Position numbers and translations under genes: made by a program
Assembly (NCBI GenBank): GCA_964518335.1
Contig: CAZFDT010000004.1
Span: 73,548-137,547 of the forward strand
From: CAZFDT01 sp964518335
GTDB lineage: Bacteria; Planctomycetota; Phycisphaerae; Phycisphaerales; Phycisphaeraceae
DNA length: 64,000 bases
Direction: 5' to 3'
Shown here: positions 1 through 9,041 of the stretch, piece after piece
Layout of the letters: every line of letters begins with the position of its first letter
Numbering within the stretch: position 1 is the first letter of the stretch
Notes under the pieces: generated by a model
The model's database searches: none
Told to the model about the DNA's origin: nothing
Seen by the model: only the letters and a program-made list of their open reading frames with translations

Positions 1-1982
1 ACGATCTGACCGCGATCGATGCCGGGGTTGATCGACTTGCCCACATCCATGATGAGGTCCACTCGCACGACGGCGAACTCGCCGGTGAAGCGGTCGATGA
101 GAACCTCGCTGGCGGCGGCGCCGTTGGTGAAGTAGAGGAAAGGCGTGCCTTTGCCGGTGTCGCGGTTAAAATCGACGCCGGGCGTGGCATAGAAACCACG
201 TTCGCCGAGGTTGACGCGCATCTCGTAGGCGTGGGCGACGACATCGGCGAACGTCAGGGTGCGTGTGGGCGTGCGTGGATCGAAGACGCGGCCCTCGTCG
301 AATTGGATGCCATGCGGTAGAGGCGCCTCGCCGTGGTCAGAGCGGGCAAGCATCTGCGCCGCCACCTCGGCCAGGCGTGCCCGCAGGCGGCGGCAGGCAT
401 CGGCGGCCGCGGCGCCGTTCAGGTCCGTACCGCTGGACGCCGCCGTCGGCGACGTGTTGTGGTTCTTGTCCGTGCTCGTCGGCGCCATGGCCACGCTGTC
501 GAACGCGATGCCCAGTTCGTCGGCGACGATCTGCCTTACGCGCGTGTAAACGCCCTGGCCCATCTCCGTCGCGCCCGTGCTCACCAGCACCGACCCGTCG
601 TGGTAGATGTTCACCAGTGCGTTGGCCTGGTTCATGGTGCGGCGGGTGAAGGAGATGCCGAATTTCACCGGGGACAGAGCCAGGCCTTTAAGGTGCGTGG
701 GCGAGCGATCGTTGAAGTGAGCGATTGCGGCGCGCCGGACGTCGTAGTCGCACTCGGTGCGAAGGCTGTCGAAGAGTTCGGGCAGCGTGTTGTTGCGCAC
801 GACTTGGCCGTACGGCGTGACATTGCGACCTTCGGTATCGTCGACTCCGTAACAGTTGACCTGCCGCACATCCAACGCGTCGCGGCCCAAAGCGACGGCG
901 ATCTCCTGGATGATGTTCTCGGTGCTGATGACGCCCTGGGGGCCGCCAAAGCCACGGAACGCGGTATTGCTGGGCAGGTTCGTGCGACAGACACGGGCGA
1001 CGATTCGCACGTTCGGCAGGAAATAGGCGTTGTCGGTGTGCAGCATCGCCCGCTCGAGGACGGCGAAAGACAGATCGGTTGAGCATCCACCATTGGCGAA
1101 GAGCTGCACGTCAAGGGCGACGATACGGCCATCGCGCGCAAAACCGACCTTGTAGATCGATTTAAACGGGTGGCGCTTGCCGGTGAAACTCATGTCGTCG
1201 TCGCGCTGATACACGAAGCGCACGGGCCGACCGGTGTGCGCAGCCAGCATCGCGGCCATCATCGCCGGCTGGGCGGCTTGCGTCTCTTTGCCCCCGAACC
1301 CGCCGCCCATCCGTCGGCAGATTGTCACCACCCGGTTGAACGCCACACCCAGCGTTTCGGCGACCATCCGCTGCACCTCCGTCGGGTGCTGCGTCGAGGA
1401 GTGGATCGTCATCGTGCCCTGTTCGCCCGGCACCGCGATCGCCGCCTGCGACTCCAGGTAGAAGTGCTCCTGCCCACCGATATCCAGCACGCCTTCGAGC
1501 ACGTGATCGGCCGCGGCAAAGCCTGCGGCCAAGTCGCCACGCTCCATGAGTCGCGGCTGGCCCAGGTACGACGCGGCGGCCATCGCCTCGTCGATGGTGA
1601 ATATCGCTGGCAATTCCTCCATGTCCACCGCCACCGCGGCGCGAGCCGCGTGCAGCACGTCGCGCGAAGTGGCGGCAATGACGGCCAATGGCTGGCCCAG
1701 GAACACCGCCTCTTCTTCCACCAGCAGGTCTTCATCAATGACCACGGGCCCGAAGCGATTATGGCCGGGCACGTCGCGGCGCGTCATCACGGCGGCGACG
1801 CCTGGGAGCTTCACTGCAGCCGATACGTCGATGCTACGCAGGCGGGCGTGGGCCACGGGGCTGGGGACGATGCCCGCCAGTAGCTCACCGTGGAGCGGGG
1901 CGATGTCGTCGATAAACTGCGACTCGCCCGTGACGTGCGTGCGTGCGGACTCGTGTGGGATGTCCCTGCCGACGGCGGTCAT
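1..1982 (-). CDS. xdhB: Xanthine dehydrogenase, molybdenum-binding large subunit (3' end cut by window edge)
   Basis: This is the large molybdopterin-binding subunit, which hydroxylates hypoxanthine and xanthine to urate together with the FeS/FAD subunit upstream. The frame is open from the ATG at 1982 to the left edge, so about 660 residues are visible of a family length near 770. The start reads MTAVGRDIPHESARTHVTGE, the usual XdhB opening. The molybdopterin-loop motif TAFRGFGGPQG and the late motif DVGKSINPGIDRGQI are both present. It starts 3 nt after the xdhA stop, so the two are translationally coupled. The missing C-terminal part and any xdhC-type maturation factor would lie left of the window. 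The family call is firm. Confidence 0.96.
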   Translation of the reverse strand, partial: MTAVGRDIPHESARTHVTGESQFIDDIAPLHGELLAGIVPSPVAHARLRSIDVSAAVKLPGVAAVMTRRDVPGHNRFGPVVIDEDLLVEEEAVFLGQPLAVIAATSRDVLHAARAAVAVDMEELPAIFTIDEAMAAASYLGQPRLMERGDLAAGFAAADHVLEGVLDIGGQEHFYLESQAAIAVPGEQGTMTIHSSTQHPTEVQRMVAETLGVAFNRVVTICRRMGGGFGGKETQAAQPAMMAAMLAAHTGRPVRFVYQRDDDMSFTGKRHPFKSIYKVGFARDGRIVALDVQLFANGGCSTDLSFAVLERAMLHTDNAYFLPNVRIVARVCRTNLPSNTAFRGFGGPQGVISTENIIQEIAVALGRDALDVRQVNCYGVDDTEGRNVTPYGQVVRNNTLPELFDSLRTECDYDVRRAAIAHFNDRSPTHLKGLALSPVKFGISFTRRTMNQANALVNIYHDGSVLVSTGATEMGQGVYTRVRQIVADELGIAFDSVAMAPTSTDKNHNTSPTAASSGTDLNGAAAADACRRLRARLAEVAAQMLARSDHGEAPLPHGIQFDEGRVFDPRTPTRTLTFADVVAHAYEMRVNLGERGFYATPGVDFNRDTGKGTPFLYFTNGAAASEVLIDRFTGEFAVVRVDLIMDVGKSINPGIDRGQI

Positions 1983-1985
1983 GGT

Positions 1986-3503
1986 TTATCCCTGCCTTTC
2001 GGGGTGGTGGACGAGGGCGGGTTGTTTCGCCCCGGCGGGAGCAGGTGGCGCGGCACCACCCCCGTGCCCGTTGTCGCCGCCTTCGCCGGCCATCGTCTCG
2101 TGCCAGAAACGGATGAGAATATTGCCTGCCAACGCACGGCGGTAAGCGTCGCTGCCGCGCACGTCGCTGATGGGCGTCACCTCCTGGCGGGCAATCGCCG
2201 CGGCACGCTCGAACAGGCCCAGTGCAACATGCTTGCCGCGCAACGTTTCCTCCGTCCGGGTCATGCGCATCACCCTAGGCCCAACGCCGCCGTAGGCGAT
2301 TCGCAAGTCATCGATGACCGCGCCGCGCCGTCGCAGCCAAATGGCCGCGCCGAAGCCGGCAATGTCCAGGTCCTTGCGTCGCGACACCTTGTAGAGCTTG
2401 AACGTGGTGTCCGGCGTGGGGATCGGTACACGAATCGTTGTGACGATCTCATCGGGGGCCAGCACGGTTTGACGATAGCCAGTGTAGAACTCGTCGATAG
2501 GCACGCTTCGGCCGCCACCCGCGCTGGCCAGTCCGATGGTCGCACCCAACACAGTCAGGGCCGGAATGGTGTCGCCGATGGGCGAGCCGGTGACGAGGTT
2601 GCCTGCCAATGTGCCTGCGTTCTTGATCAGTGGCGAACCGAACCACGCCATGAAACGGCCTAACTCGGGGATGTGCGCCAGCGCCGCCTGCTCGAACTCC
2701 GTGAGTGTGGCCGCGGCGCCGACGACGACCGCCCCACCCTCAACATGCACGCCGCGCAGCTCGGCCAGGCCCGCCAGGCTCATCGCTGTGTCGATCGTAC
2801 GGATCCGCTTGTTCTGCAGCACGCCCAGATCGGTGGCCCCGGCGACCAGTGTTGTTCCAGGGTGATCGTGGCGGAAACGCACCGCTTGCTCCACGGTGAC
2901 GGGCTTGTAGAACCAGCGCGGCGGAGCATCAATGCGCACGTCGTCGTCGGCTGCAGCCGAAAGCTGCGCCGCCATCGTGGCAGGGGGGTACAACTCGTCG
3001 AGCGACGCCAAGGTCCCGCGATCAGTCGTCATCCCCGCGCGGAGGATCGAATCGTACCCCGTGCAGCGGCAGAGGTTGCCCACCAGGCCGCGCGTCGCGG
3101 TGTGAGCGTCACAAGCCGTCTCCGGGTGGCGCAAGGCGTCATACATCGCCACGACGAATCCCGGCGTGCAGAACCCGCACTGTGTGCCCTGGCACTTCAC
3201 CAGCGCCTGCTGGATCGGATTAAGTTCGCCTTGGCGGCCCAGACCTTCGATGGTGACGATGTGCGTTGCGTCCAACTGCAGCATCATCTGAATGCAGGAC
3301 GTGACGGCAGCGTATCGCATGGCGCCCTCGACCACGCGACCCACCAGGGCGCTGCACGAGCCGCAGTCGCCCTCAGCGCACACGACCTTGGTTCCGATCA
3401 GCCGTTCCCTGAGCCGCAGGTAGTCTGACAGTGACAGGAACGCATCGTCGCCGCTGACGCGCACTGCCCGACCATTGATGTAGAGCAGCAGGTGGTCACG
3501 CAT
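1986..3503 (-). CDS. xdhA: Xanthine dehydrogenase small subunit (2x[2Fe-2S] and FAD)
   Basis: This subunit carries electrons from the molybdenum centre to FAD. The N-terminal ferredoxin-like domain has Cys42, 47, 50 and 70. The second [2Fe-2S] domain has CQGTQCGFC (104-112) and CRC (145-147). A FAD-binding domain of the CO-dehydrogenase type follows from about residue 195 (TTLVAGATDLG). The fused FeS-FAD layout is that of bacterial XdhA, and 505 residues is a normal length. The ATG at 3503 is chosen because GGGA lies 8 nt upstream; a GTG two codons earlier (3509) is possible. The start lies inside the end of the guanine deaminase gene, so it is part of the same operon. Confidence 0.95.
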   Translation of the reverse strand: MRDHLLLYINGRAVRVSGDDAFLSLSDYLRLRERLIGTKVVCAEGDCGSCSALVGRVVEGAMRYAAVTSCIQMMLQLDATHIVTIEGLGRQGELNPIQQALVKCQGTQCGFCTPGFVVAMYDALRHPETACDAHTATRGLVGNLCRCTGYDSILRAGMTTDRGTLASLDELYPPATMAAQLSAAADDDVRIDAPPRWFYKPVTVEQAVRFRHDHPGTTLVAGATDLGVLQNKRIRTIDTAMSLAGLAELRGVHVEGGAVVVGAAATLTEFEQAALAHIPELGRFMAWFGSPLIKNAGTLAGNLVTGSPIGDTIPALTVLGATIGLASAGGGRSVPIDEFYTGYRQTVLAPDEIVTTIRVPIPTPDTTFKLYKVSRRKDLDIAGFGAAIWLRRRGAVIDDLRIAYGGVGPRVMRMTRTEETLRGKHVALGLFERAAAIARQEVTPISDVRGSDAYRRALAGNILIRFWHETMAGEGGDNGHGGGAAPPAPAGAKQPALVHHPERQG

Positions 3504-4767
3504 CGGCACGGTCCCGTTCGTAGATGACCCGTCCCGCCAGTGTCACCCGCGTCACGACCGCGGGCGGGCGGTTGAGATCGGCGGGAATCAGGCTGCGGAT
3601 CACGTCGTCGCTCGTCGCGGTCGGTGCGGGCGGGGGCACGGCCACCTCGATGAACGACATCGGTCGACCGGGTTCTAGCCGACCTGTCTCAAGGCCCAGC
3701 ATCTCCGCCGGCGCCCGCGTGGCCCGATACAGCGCTGCAGCGGGCGTGGCATGTGTCGAGCGGCCGGATTGCACCTGCAGGAACCGCCCCATCTCCGCCA
3801 GCATCGACACCGTCGGCGACGCGCCCACGTCGGTCGCCAGCGCCCACGGAATGCCATACGTCTCTACTTGTTCCAATTGCATGCGTCCCGATCCCAGGTG
3901 CGTGTTCGAGGTGGGGCAGTGCGCGATGACCGAGCCGGTGTCGCGCAGGATTCGCCATTCATCACTGTTCATGTGAATGCAGTGTGCGATGATGCACTGA
4001 TGGTCCAACAGGCCGTCCTGATGATAGACGCCGGCGTAGCTGGAGGCGTCGGGGTAGAGCGACTTTTCAACGAATGATTTTTCCTGTGTTTGCTCGTTGA
4101 GATGGGTCTGAGTGCGCAGCCCGAGCCGCGCCGCCAAGGCGACGCCGCGCCGGCGCAGTGGGGAATCGACGGCAACGGCAAAGCGGTCGGCCATGATCAG
4201 CCGGCGGCCGAACCGCGAGGCCAGACGGGCCACGTCCTCCTCCAGCGTCCCCTCTCGGGTCCGCAGATTCTGCGGACAGTTCTGATTCATCAGCACGAGC
4301 CCGGCGCTCCACGTGTCCGGCAGAATCGACAGGGTGGTCTCGACCGCCACTGGCGAGGGCGTCACGTACGCGGCTCCGCCGACCACGCCGTGAGCCAGCG
4401 TGTCGGCGAGGAAGTCGCTCGCCACGCGCTGGGCGATGTCGCGGTCATCACAGCGAGCCTCGGCGGGAAACACGTTTCGCTGCAGGCCAGCCAGCAGCTT
4501 TCCACCGGGGGCATCGTCGGGCACGCCCTCCGTAAAGCGGCCGCGGATCGGGTGTTGCGGCACGTGGATGTGGATGTCGATCAGGGGGGGCAGCATCACG
4601 CCGTCACTGTGCCGCCAGGGGTGCTCACCCGGATCGTACTCGCGCCAGTCACCGGCCCACTGCAGCACGCCACGAGTATCGGCGGCAAGCACGCCATCGG
4701 CGCAATATGACACCGTGCCGTCGGCGCGGGGGATCAGCAGCGGGCCTCGCACGATCTGCTCAGGCAC
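3496..4767 (-). CDS. guaD: Guanine deaminase (amidohydrolase family)
   Basis: Predicted to deaminate guanine to xanthine, feeding XdhAB. At 423 residues it has the zinc-site motif HIH (66-68) followed by VPQHPIRGRF, which is typical of guanine deaminase. Later come THLNEQ, the HCPTSNTHLGSG segment and ATDVGAS carrying the last metal Asp. The start is a GTG at 4767, because AGGGAGG sits about 6 nt upstream. That start overlaps the allantoinase stop by 8 nt. A longer reading frame runs further upstream but would overlap allantoinase by over 100 nt. A related aminohydrolase substrate is possible, but the operon context supports guanine. Confidence 0.88.
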   Translation of the reverse strand: MPEQIVRGPLLIPRADGTVSYCADGVLAADTRGVLQWAGDWREYDPGEHPWRHSDGVMLPPLIDIHIHVPQHPIRGRFTEGVPDDAPGGKLLAGLQRNVFPAEARCDDRDIAQRVASDFLADTLAHGVVGGAAYVTPSPVAVETTLSILPDTWSAGLVLMNQNCPQNLRTREGTLEEDVARLASRFGRRLIMADRFAVAVDSPLRRRGVALAARLGLRTQTHLNEQTQEKSFVEKSLYPDASSYAGVYHQDGLLDHQCIIAHCIHMNSDEWRILRDTGSVIAHCPTSNTHLGSGRMQLEQVETYGIPWALATDVGASPTVSMLAEMGRFLQVQSGRSTHATPAAALYRATRAPAEMLGLETGRLEPGRPMSFIEVAVPPPAPTATSDDVIRSLIPADLNRPPAVVTRVTLAGRVIYERDRADA

Positions 4768-6106
4768 GGTGCGCCTCCCTGCCGACCGGGGTGATGAGGC
4801 GCCCGCGCACGGTGTTGTTGACCCGCCCGTTGTCGTACACCATCTGCCCGCGCAGGAATGTTCGCCGCACGGCACCACGGAACGTGCGGCCGATATAGGG
4901 GCTGAGCTTATGGCGGTCGTGGAGCATGTCGCGGGTCAGGGTGAATTCGGTCCGAGTATCCACCAGCGCCAGGTCAGCGTCGAAGCCGACGGCGATGCGC
5001 CCTTTGGAGACGATGCCGAAGCGGTCGGCCACATGGGCTGCAGTGAGCTGGGCAATCTGCGGCAGCGACAGCGGGGGGAGCCTGCTCAGCAGCACCGCGA
5101 GGGTCGATTGCACGCCGGCAATGCCGCCCCAGACGGCGAAAAAGTCGTCGCCCATTTTCAGCGACGCCGGAGCCGGCGAATGGTCCGACGCGACGAAGTC
5201 GATGCTGCCGGCCATGACCTGCCGCCACAGTGCCTCGACCGCGTCGGCGTCGCGCAGCGGTGGGGCGCACTTGGCCACGGCCCCAAGGCGTCCGACGTCA
5301 TCAGCCGTGAAAGTCAGGTAGTGCGGACATGTCTCGACCGTCACGCGCTCGTGGCCTGCGACCGCCGCACATCCCGCTGCTGTGCTGCAGTGGACGATGT
5401 GCAATGAGCAGCCCGTGTCGGCGGCCAGAGTGATGGCGCGGCGGATGGCCTCGACCTCGGCGATTGGTGGTCGCGAGGCGAGGTAATCGCGCACGCCGTG
5501 ACGTCCAGCCGCACGCGCTGCGGCGGCCAGGCTGGCCGTCAATTCCTCATTTTCGGCGTGAACCGCCACCGGCAGGCCCAGCCGAGCGGCGATGGCCATG
5601 CCTCGGTGCAGCGTCAAGTCGTCGGCACGCTCGAAGTCGTCGATGCCGCTGCCGCTCATGAACGCCTTGAATCCGATCACCCCACGCTGGGCCAGTTCCT
5701 CCATGCAGTCGAGATTGTCTGGAGTCAGGCCGCCCCACAGCGCGAAGTCGGCACAACTGGCCGCCTCGGCGGCGCGGCGCTTGGCGTCGAAGCTGGCTCC
5801 GTCAAGCGTCGGCGGCGAGGCGTTGAGCGGCATGTCGAAAAAGCACGTGCCACCCCCGGCCGCCAGCGCCGCCGATCCGGTGGCAAAGCCCTCCCAGTCG
5901 GTGCGCCCGGGTTCGTTGAAATGCACGTGCGCATCGATCACGCCCGGCATCACGTGCAACTCCGTCGCGTCGATCTCCAGCTTCGCTCCGCCGGACAGTT
6001 CAGGACCGATCGCCACGATTCTGTCCTCAGCGACGGCGACATCGGCCACGCGCGCGCCATCAGGCGCGACGATCGTCCCGCCGCGGATGAGCAGGTCCCA
6101 CGCCAT
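4760..6106 (-). CDS. allB: Allantoinase
   Basis: Hydrolyses allantoin to allantoate. It is a 448-residue cyclic amidohydrolase with DAHVHF (His60, His62), the probably carboxylated metal-bridging Lys147 in GFKAFMSG, VHAENEEL, HIVHCSTA and ASDHSPAP, all in the order found in AllB. The conserved NEPGRTDWEGF segment after the HxH favours allantoinase over dihydropyrimidinase or dihydroorotase. It starts 3 nt after the HIU-hydrolase stop and its last bases overlap the guanine deaminase start. Its neighbours supply its substrate (HIU hydrolase, OHCU decarboxylase) and consume its product (AllC domain). Confidence 0.95.
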   Translation of the reverse strand: MAWDLLIRGGTIVAPDGARVADVAVAEDRIVAIGPELSGGAKLEIDATELHVMPGVIDAHVHFNEPGRTDWEGFATGSAALAAGGGTCFFDMPLNASPPTLDGASFDAKRRAAEAASCADFALWGGLTPDNLDCMEELAQRGVIGFKAFMSGSGIDDFERADDLTLHRGMAIAARLGLPVAVHAENEELTASLAAAARAAGRHGVRDYLASRPPIAEVEAIRRAITLAADTGCSLHIVHCSTAAGCAAVAGHERVTVETCPHYLTFTADDVGRLGAVAKCAPPLRDADAVEALWRQVMAGSIDFVASDHSPAPASLKMGDDFFAVWGGIAGVQSTLAVLLSRLPPLSLPQIAQLTAAHVADRFGIVSKGRIAVGFDADLALVDTRTEFTLTRDMLHDRHKLSPYIGRTFRGAVRRTFLRGQMVYDNGRVNNTVRGRLITPVGREAHRA

Positions 6107-6109
6107 GTG

Positions 6110-6475
6110 CTAGCTGCCTCGATAGGTGCTGTACGCCCAGGGCGACACGAGCAGCGGCACGTGGTAGTGCGCCGCCGGATCATCGATGGTGAACACCACG
6201 GGCACGACGTCAAGGAAGCGCCGCGCATCGGCGCCGATAGCGCCACCCGTCGCGGCAAAGTAGTCGCCGACGTGGAACTGCAGGCAATACTCGCCGACCG
6301 TCATCGCATCGCCTTCGAGCAGCGGTGCCGAAGCGCGACCGTCCGCATTGGTGACGATGTCGGCTAGCGTGACGGCGTTGCCCCCGCGCACCAGCCGCTG
6401 CAGTTCCACTCGCATCGAGGCGGCGGGCCGACCGCGGGCGGTGTCCAGCACGTGTGTGGTGAGTCTGCCCGTCAT
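6110..6475 (-). CDS. hiuH: 5-hydroxyisourate hydrolase (transthyretin-like)
   Basis: Hydrolyses 5-hydroxyisourate, the uricase product, to OHCU. This compact 121-residue protein matches the transthyretin-related family from its first residues (MTGRLTTHVLDTARGRPA) to the signature C-terminus YSTYRGS. Catalytic His8 is present, as is the YHVPLL segment. The ATG at 6475 overlaps the uricase stop in an ATGA arrangement. It lies directly between uricase and allantoinase, as expected for its step. The protein is cytoplasmic, with no signal peptide. Confidence 0.96.
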   Translation of the reverse strand: MTGRLTTHVLDTARGRPAASMRVELQRLVRGGNAVTLADIVTNADGRASAPLLEGDAMTVGEYCLQFHVGDYFAATGGAIGADARRFLDVVPVVFTIDDPAAHYHVPLLVSPWAYSTYRGS

Positions 6476-7329
6476 GAGGATGCTCGCTCCACGACGCCCG
6501 TAATCAGGCCGTAGGGTTCGTCGGTCGTGACGAAGATGTCGTTGTCGTTTTTGAGGCCCAGGGGTTCGAGGTTGAATGGAATGCGGTGCTTGTTGGGCAT
6601 CGCCAGACGAATGCGGTTGATGACGGCGCATGCCGCCAGGCCCGCCTCGCCCATCGCCAGGAGCGTCTGCTGCACGGCCAGGCTGTGGTGTGTGGCGAAG
6701 GTCTCGATCATCGCATGGCGGATGGCGGCGTGATCGGCGTTGAAGTCGCGCCGAGTCGAGCTTTCGTAAGCCCATTCTGCTTCCACACTCGTGGCGAAGA
6801 TGCGGTCTCGGGTGTCCCTGAGCGTGCGGTAGCGGTCGGTCACGAAATCACGAAACTCCGACCCGGTGGTTTTGAGTACGAGCAGGTCGCGTACGCCCGC
6901 CCATCGCTGCAGGGGCCTGCTCCGCTCCAGCCTTACCCGACTGGTTCGCAGCTCGGCGCCGCCGGAGACGAAGGCGTATGCATGCGGTTTGCCAGCCACC
7001 TTGATACGCTTCCACGCGGCCTGCTCGATGGCGATCGTCGCGGCCGCGACTTGAGCGTAGGTGCTCACAAAGTGCGTCGCCAGCTCCGCCGCGAATTCAT
7101 CGCCGGAAGCGAACGACCGCTCCTTGGCCAGCACATAGACCGTATTTTTCATCGAGTCGGTGGCCACCACCTTGGTGTTGCTTCCAGTGGTGTACGAGTC
7201 GGCGAAGTCACCTTCGAGCACGATATCGACGGACAGTTCAAGAAACTCGTGCTGCTGTGGGCCGCGGAGCACCTTGGTGAGGCGGACGCGCGATTTGCCG
7301 TACGAATGGTGCGTAAGCGTGGCGGGCAT
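6472..7329 (-). CDS. uox: Urate oxidase (uricase)
   Basis: A cofactor-free uricase converting urate to 5-hydroxyisourate and hydrogen peroxide. Its 285 residues are a normal length for two tandem T-fold domains. The start region HHSYGKSRVRLTKVLRG, the active-site Thr-Asp in VVATDSMKNTVY and the C-terminal segment NLEPLGLKNDNDIFV are all recognisable. It starts 3 nt after the stop of the AllC-UraD fusion and overlaps HIU hydrolase by 4 nt. The downstream and upstream neighbours clear the two unstable products HIU and OHCU, so the three activities are co-translated. Confidence 0.96.
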   Translation of the reverse strand: MPATLTHHSYGKSRVRLTKVLRGPQQHEFLELSVDIVLEGDFADSYTTGSNTKVVATDSMKNTVYVLAKERSFASGDEFAAELATHFVSTYAQVAAATIAIEQAAWKRIKVAGKPHAYAFVSGGAELRTSRVRLERSRPLQRWAGVRDLLVLKTTGSEFRDFVTDRYRTLRDTRDRIFATSVEAEWAYESSTRRDFNADHAAIRHAMIETFATHHSLAVQQTLLAMGEAGLAACAVINRIRLAMPNKHRIPFNLEPLGLKNDNDIFVTTDEPYGLITGVVERASS

Positions 7330-7332
7330 CGG

Positions 7333-9039
7333 TCAATTCTCCCACACGGCGTCGGCGAGGCGAAGCCGGGCGATCTTGTGGATTTCGTCAAGCGAGGCGG
7401 CGATTTCTTGCTCGCGTGAATGGCGCAAACGACGAGTAAACGCGGTGAGGATCGCGTCCTTCCGGTTCTCTCGGGCGCAGATAACGAATGGGAAGCCGAA
7501 CTTCTCTCGGTAGGCGGCGTTGTTCGCCTCGAACACGGCGACCTCTTCGGGGATCAGCACATCGAGACCGGCGGCCAACTGTTCACTTGAGGACTCGCGC
7601 GTCAGCCGCCCCTCGCGCGCCAGGCGGCCCACAAGGTCAGGGTGCGCACGAATCAGCGACAACTGTTCCTGCTCGCTGGACTGTGCGACCACAGCGGCCA
7701 ACTTGGCCTGTAGATCGGACAGCGATGCAAACGGCTTCGCCGCCCAAGCGCGCTCGGCGATCCACGGCGAGTGCTCGTACAACGGACCGCATACACCGAC
7801 AAAAGCTCGATGGTCCATGGCGTTCAGTTGCGACACGCTTGGACGCCGCACCAGCCGCTCGATGATTCTTGCCGCCTCCGCGATGTCCTCGATGCGGCTG
7901 AACTCCGCGGGGTTGTGGCTGATGCCGTCCTTGCTGGCGACGAACAGCATCACCGTCGGAAGAAATGGCGCGATCACCGCGCTGTCGTGCAGCGCTCCAC
8001 TGACGGTGCGCGGCAGGCCAGATCCCAGCCTCTCGATCAGTGACGGTGACATTGGACGGGCAGGGATGGATTCAATCACGACCGCTTCCATCCGCAATCC
8101 GCGCCGTTGCGCGATACCGTCGAGCAACGCGGGAATGCGTCGTCCTCCCTCAGTCAGCGTCACAGCCTCCGGCGCGCGAAAGTCAACGGTGAAGTCCACA
8201 CGATCGGCGATCACGTTCACCGCATTGGGATGCCCCACCAGCCGGCCCACTGTGATGACCGCCTGCGGGGACAGGGCTTGCGCCAGTCGCTCCAATTCCA
8301 CCACCATCTCGGCCGCGCCGGCCATCGCGTCGCAGCGATCGCCCATCGCCGTCGCCCCCGCATGGTTGGCCTCGCCGCCGACGGTCACGCGGTACTGCTG
8401 CCGGCCGGCGATCGCCGTCACCACCGCCACACGCTGGTCGCGTCGCCACATGCCCGGCCCCTGCTCGATGTGCAGTTCGATCATGCCACGATAGCGCGTC
8501 GGATCGAGCTGGTCAGCCGCGAGGCGGTCGGGCTCGACTCCATGTGGCCTGCCCGCTTCGAGGTAAGTCTGGCCCGACTCGTTGCGCAGCGCGCCGAGCT
8601 GCGCTGCCGTAAGCTCACCCGTCCAGGCTCGGCTTCCCAGCATGCCCAAGCCGAATGTCGGCCCCTCTTCCTCGGCAAAGTCCACGAGCTCGACCGGCAG
8701 GGCGGTGATCCCGTCTTCCTTCGCTGAACGCAGCAATTCCAGCGCGACAACCACGCCGGCGACGCCGTCGTAATCCCCGCCGCGCGGCACACTGTCGAGG
8801 TGCGATCCGACCAGCCACGCCGGCGCATCCCAGGCCAGCGACTGCGGCCGCCCATGCGCGTTGCCTGCCGCGTCGATCCGTAGCGCACATCCTGCCGCCT
8901 CGGCCTGGGCGAGTACATAAGCCCGCGCCGCGCGCCATTCATCGGAAAACGTCGGCCGTGTGGCGCCACCGGCTGGCGTGGCCGTACACCGCGCGATCGC
9001 CTGGATGTCCGCTCGGATTCTCTCGACACAAATCGCCAT
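7333..9039 (-). CDS. Fusion: allantoate amidohydrolase (M20) + OHCU decarboxylase
   Basis: A 568-residue two-domain enzyme. Residues 1 to about 400 are an M20-family allantoate/N-carbamoyl amidohydrolase. Its metal ligands are SHLDSV (His80, Asp82), Asp91, the EEE at 123-125, His190 in ELHIEQGP and His375 in GISHNPAE. Residues about 405-568 are a complete OHCU decarboxylase (UraD type) with RAHPDL (His466), SSSEQ and FGFPFVICAR. It should act at two non-adjacent steps: OHCU to S-allantoin, and allantoate to ureidoglycine. The ATG at 9039 has GGAAAG just upstream and follows the previous stop by 2 nt. Each domain call is strong; whether both are active is inferred. Confidence 0.92.
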   Translation of the reverse strand: MAICVERIRADIQAIARCTATPAGGATRPTFSDEWRAARAYVLAQAEAAGCALRIDAAGNAHGRPQSLAWDAPAWLVGSHLDSVPRGGDYDGVAGVVVALELLRSAKEDGITALPVELVDFAEEEGPTFGLGMLGSRAWTGELTAAQLGALRNESGQTYLEAGRPHGVEPDRLAADQLDPTRYRGMIELHIEQGPGMWRRDQRVAVVTAIAGRQQYRVTVGGEANHAGATAMGDRCDAMAGAAEMVVELERLAQALSPQAVITVGRLVGHPNAVNVIADRVDFTVDFRAPEAVTLTEGGRRIPALLDGIAQRRGLRMEAVVIESIPARPMSPSLIERLGSGLPRTVSGALHDSAVIAPFLPTVMLFVASKDGISHNPAEFSRIEDIAEAARIIERLVRRPSVSQLNAMDHRAFVGVCGPLYEHSPWIAERAWAAKPFASLSDLQAKLAAVVAQSSEQEQLSLIRAHPDLVGRLAREGRLTRESSSEQLAAGLDVLIPEEVAVFEANNAAYREKFGFPFVICARENRKDAILTAFTRRLRHSREQEIAASLDEIHKIARLRLADAVWEN

Positions 9040-9041
9040 GG

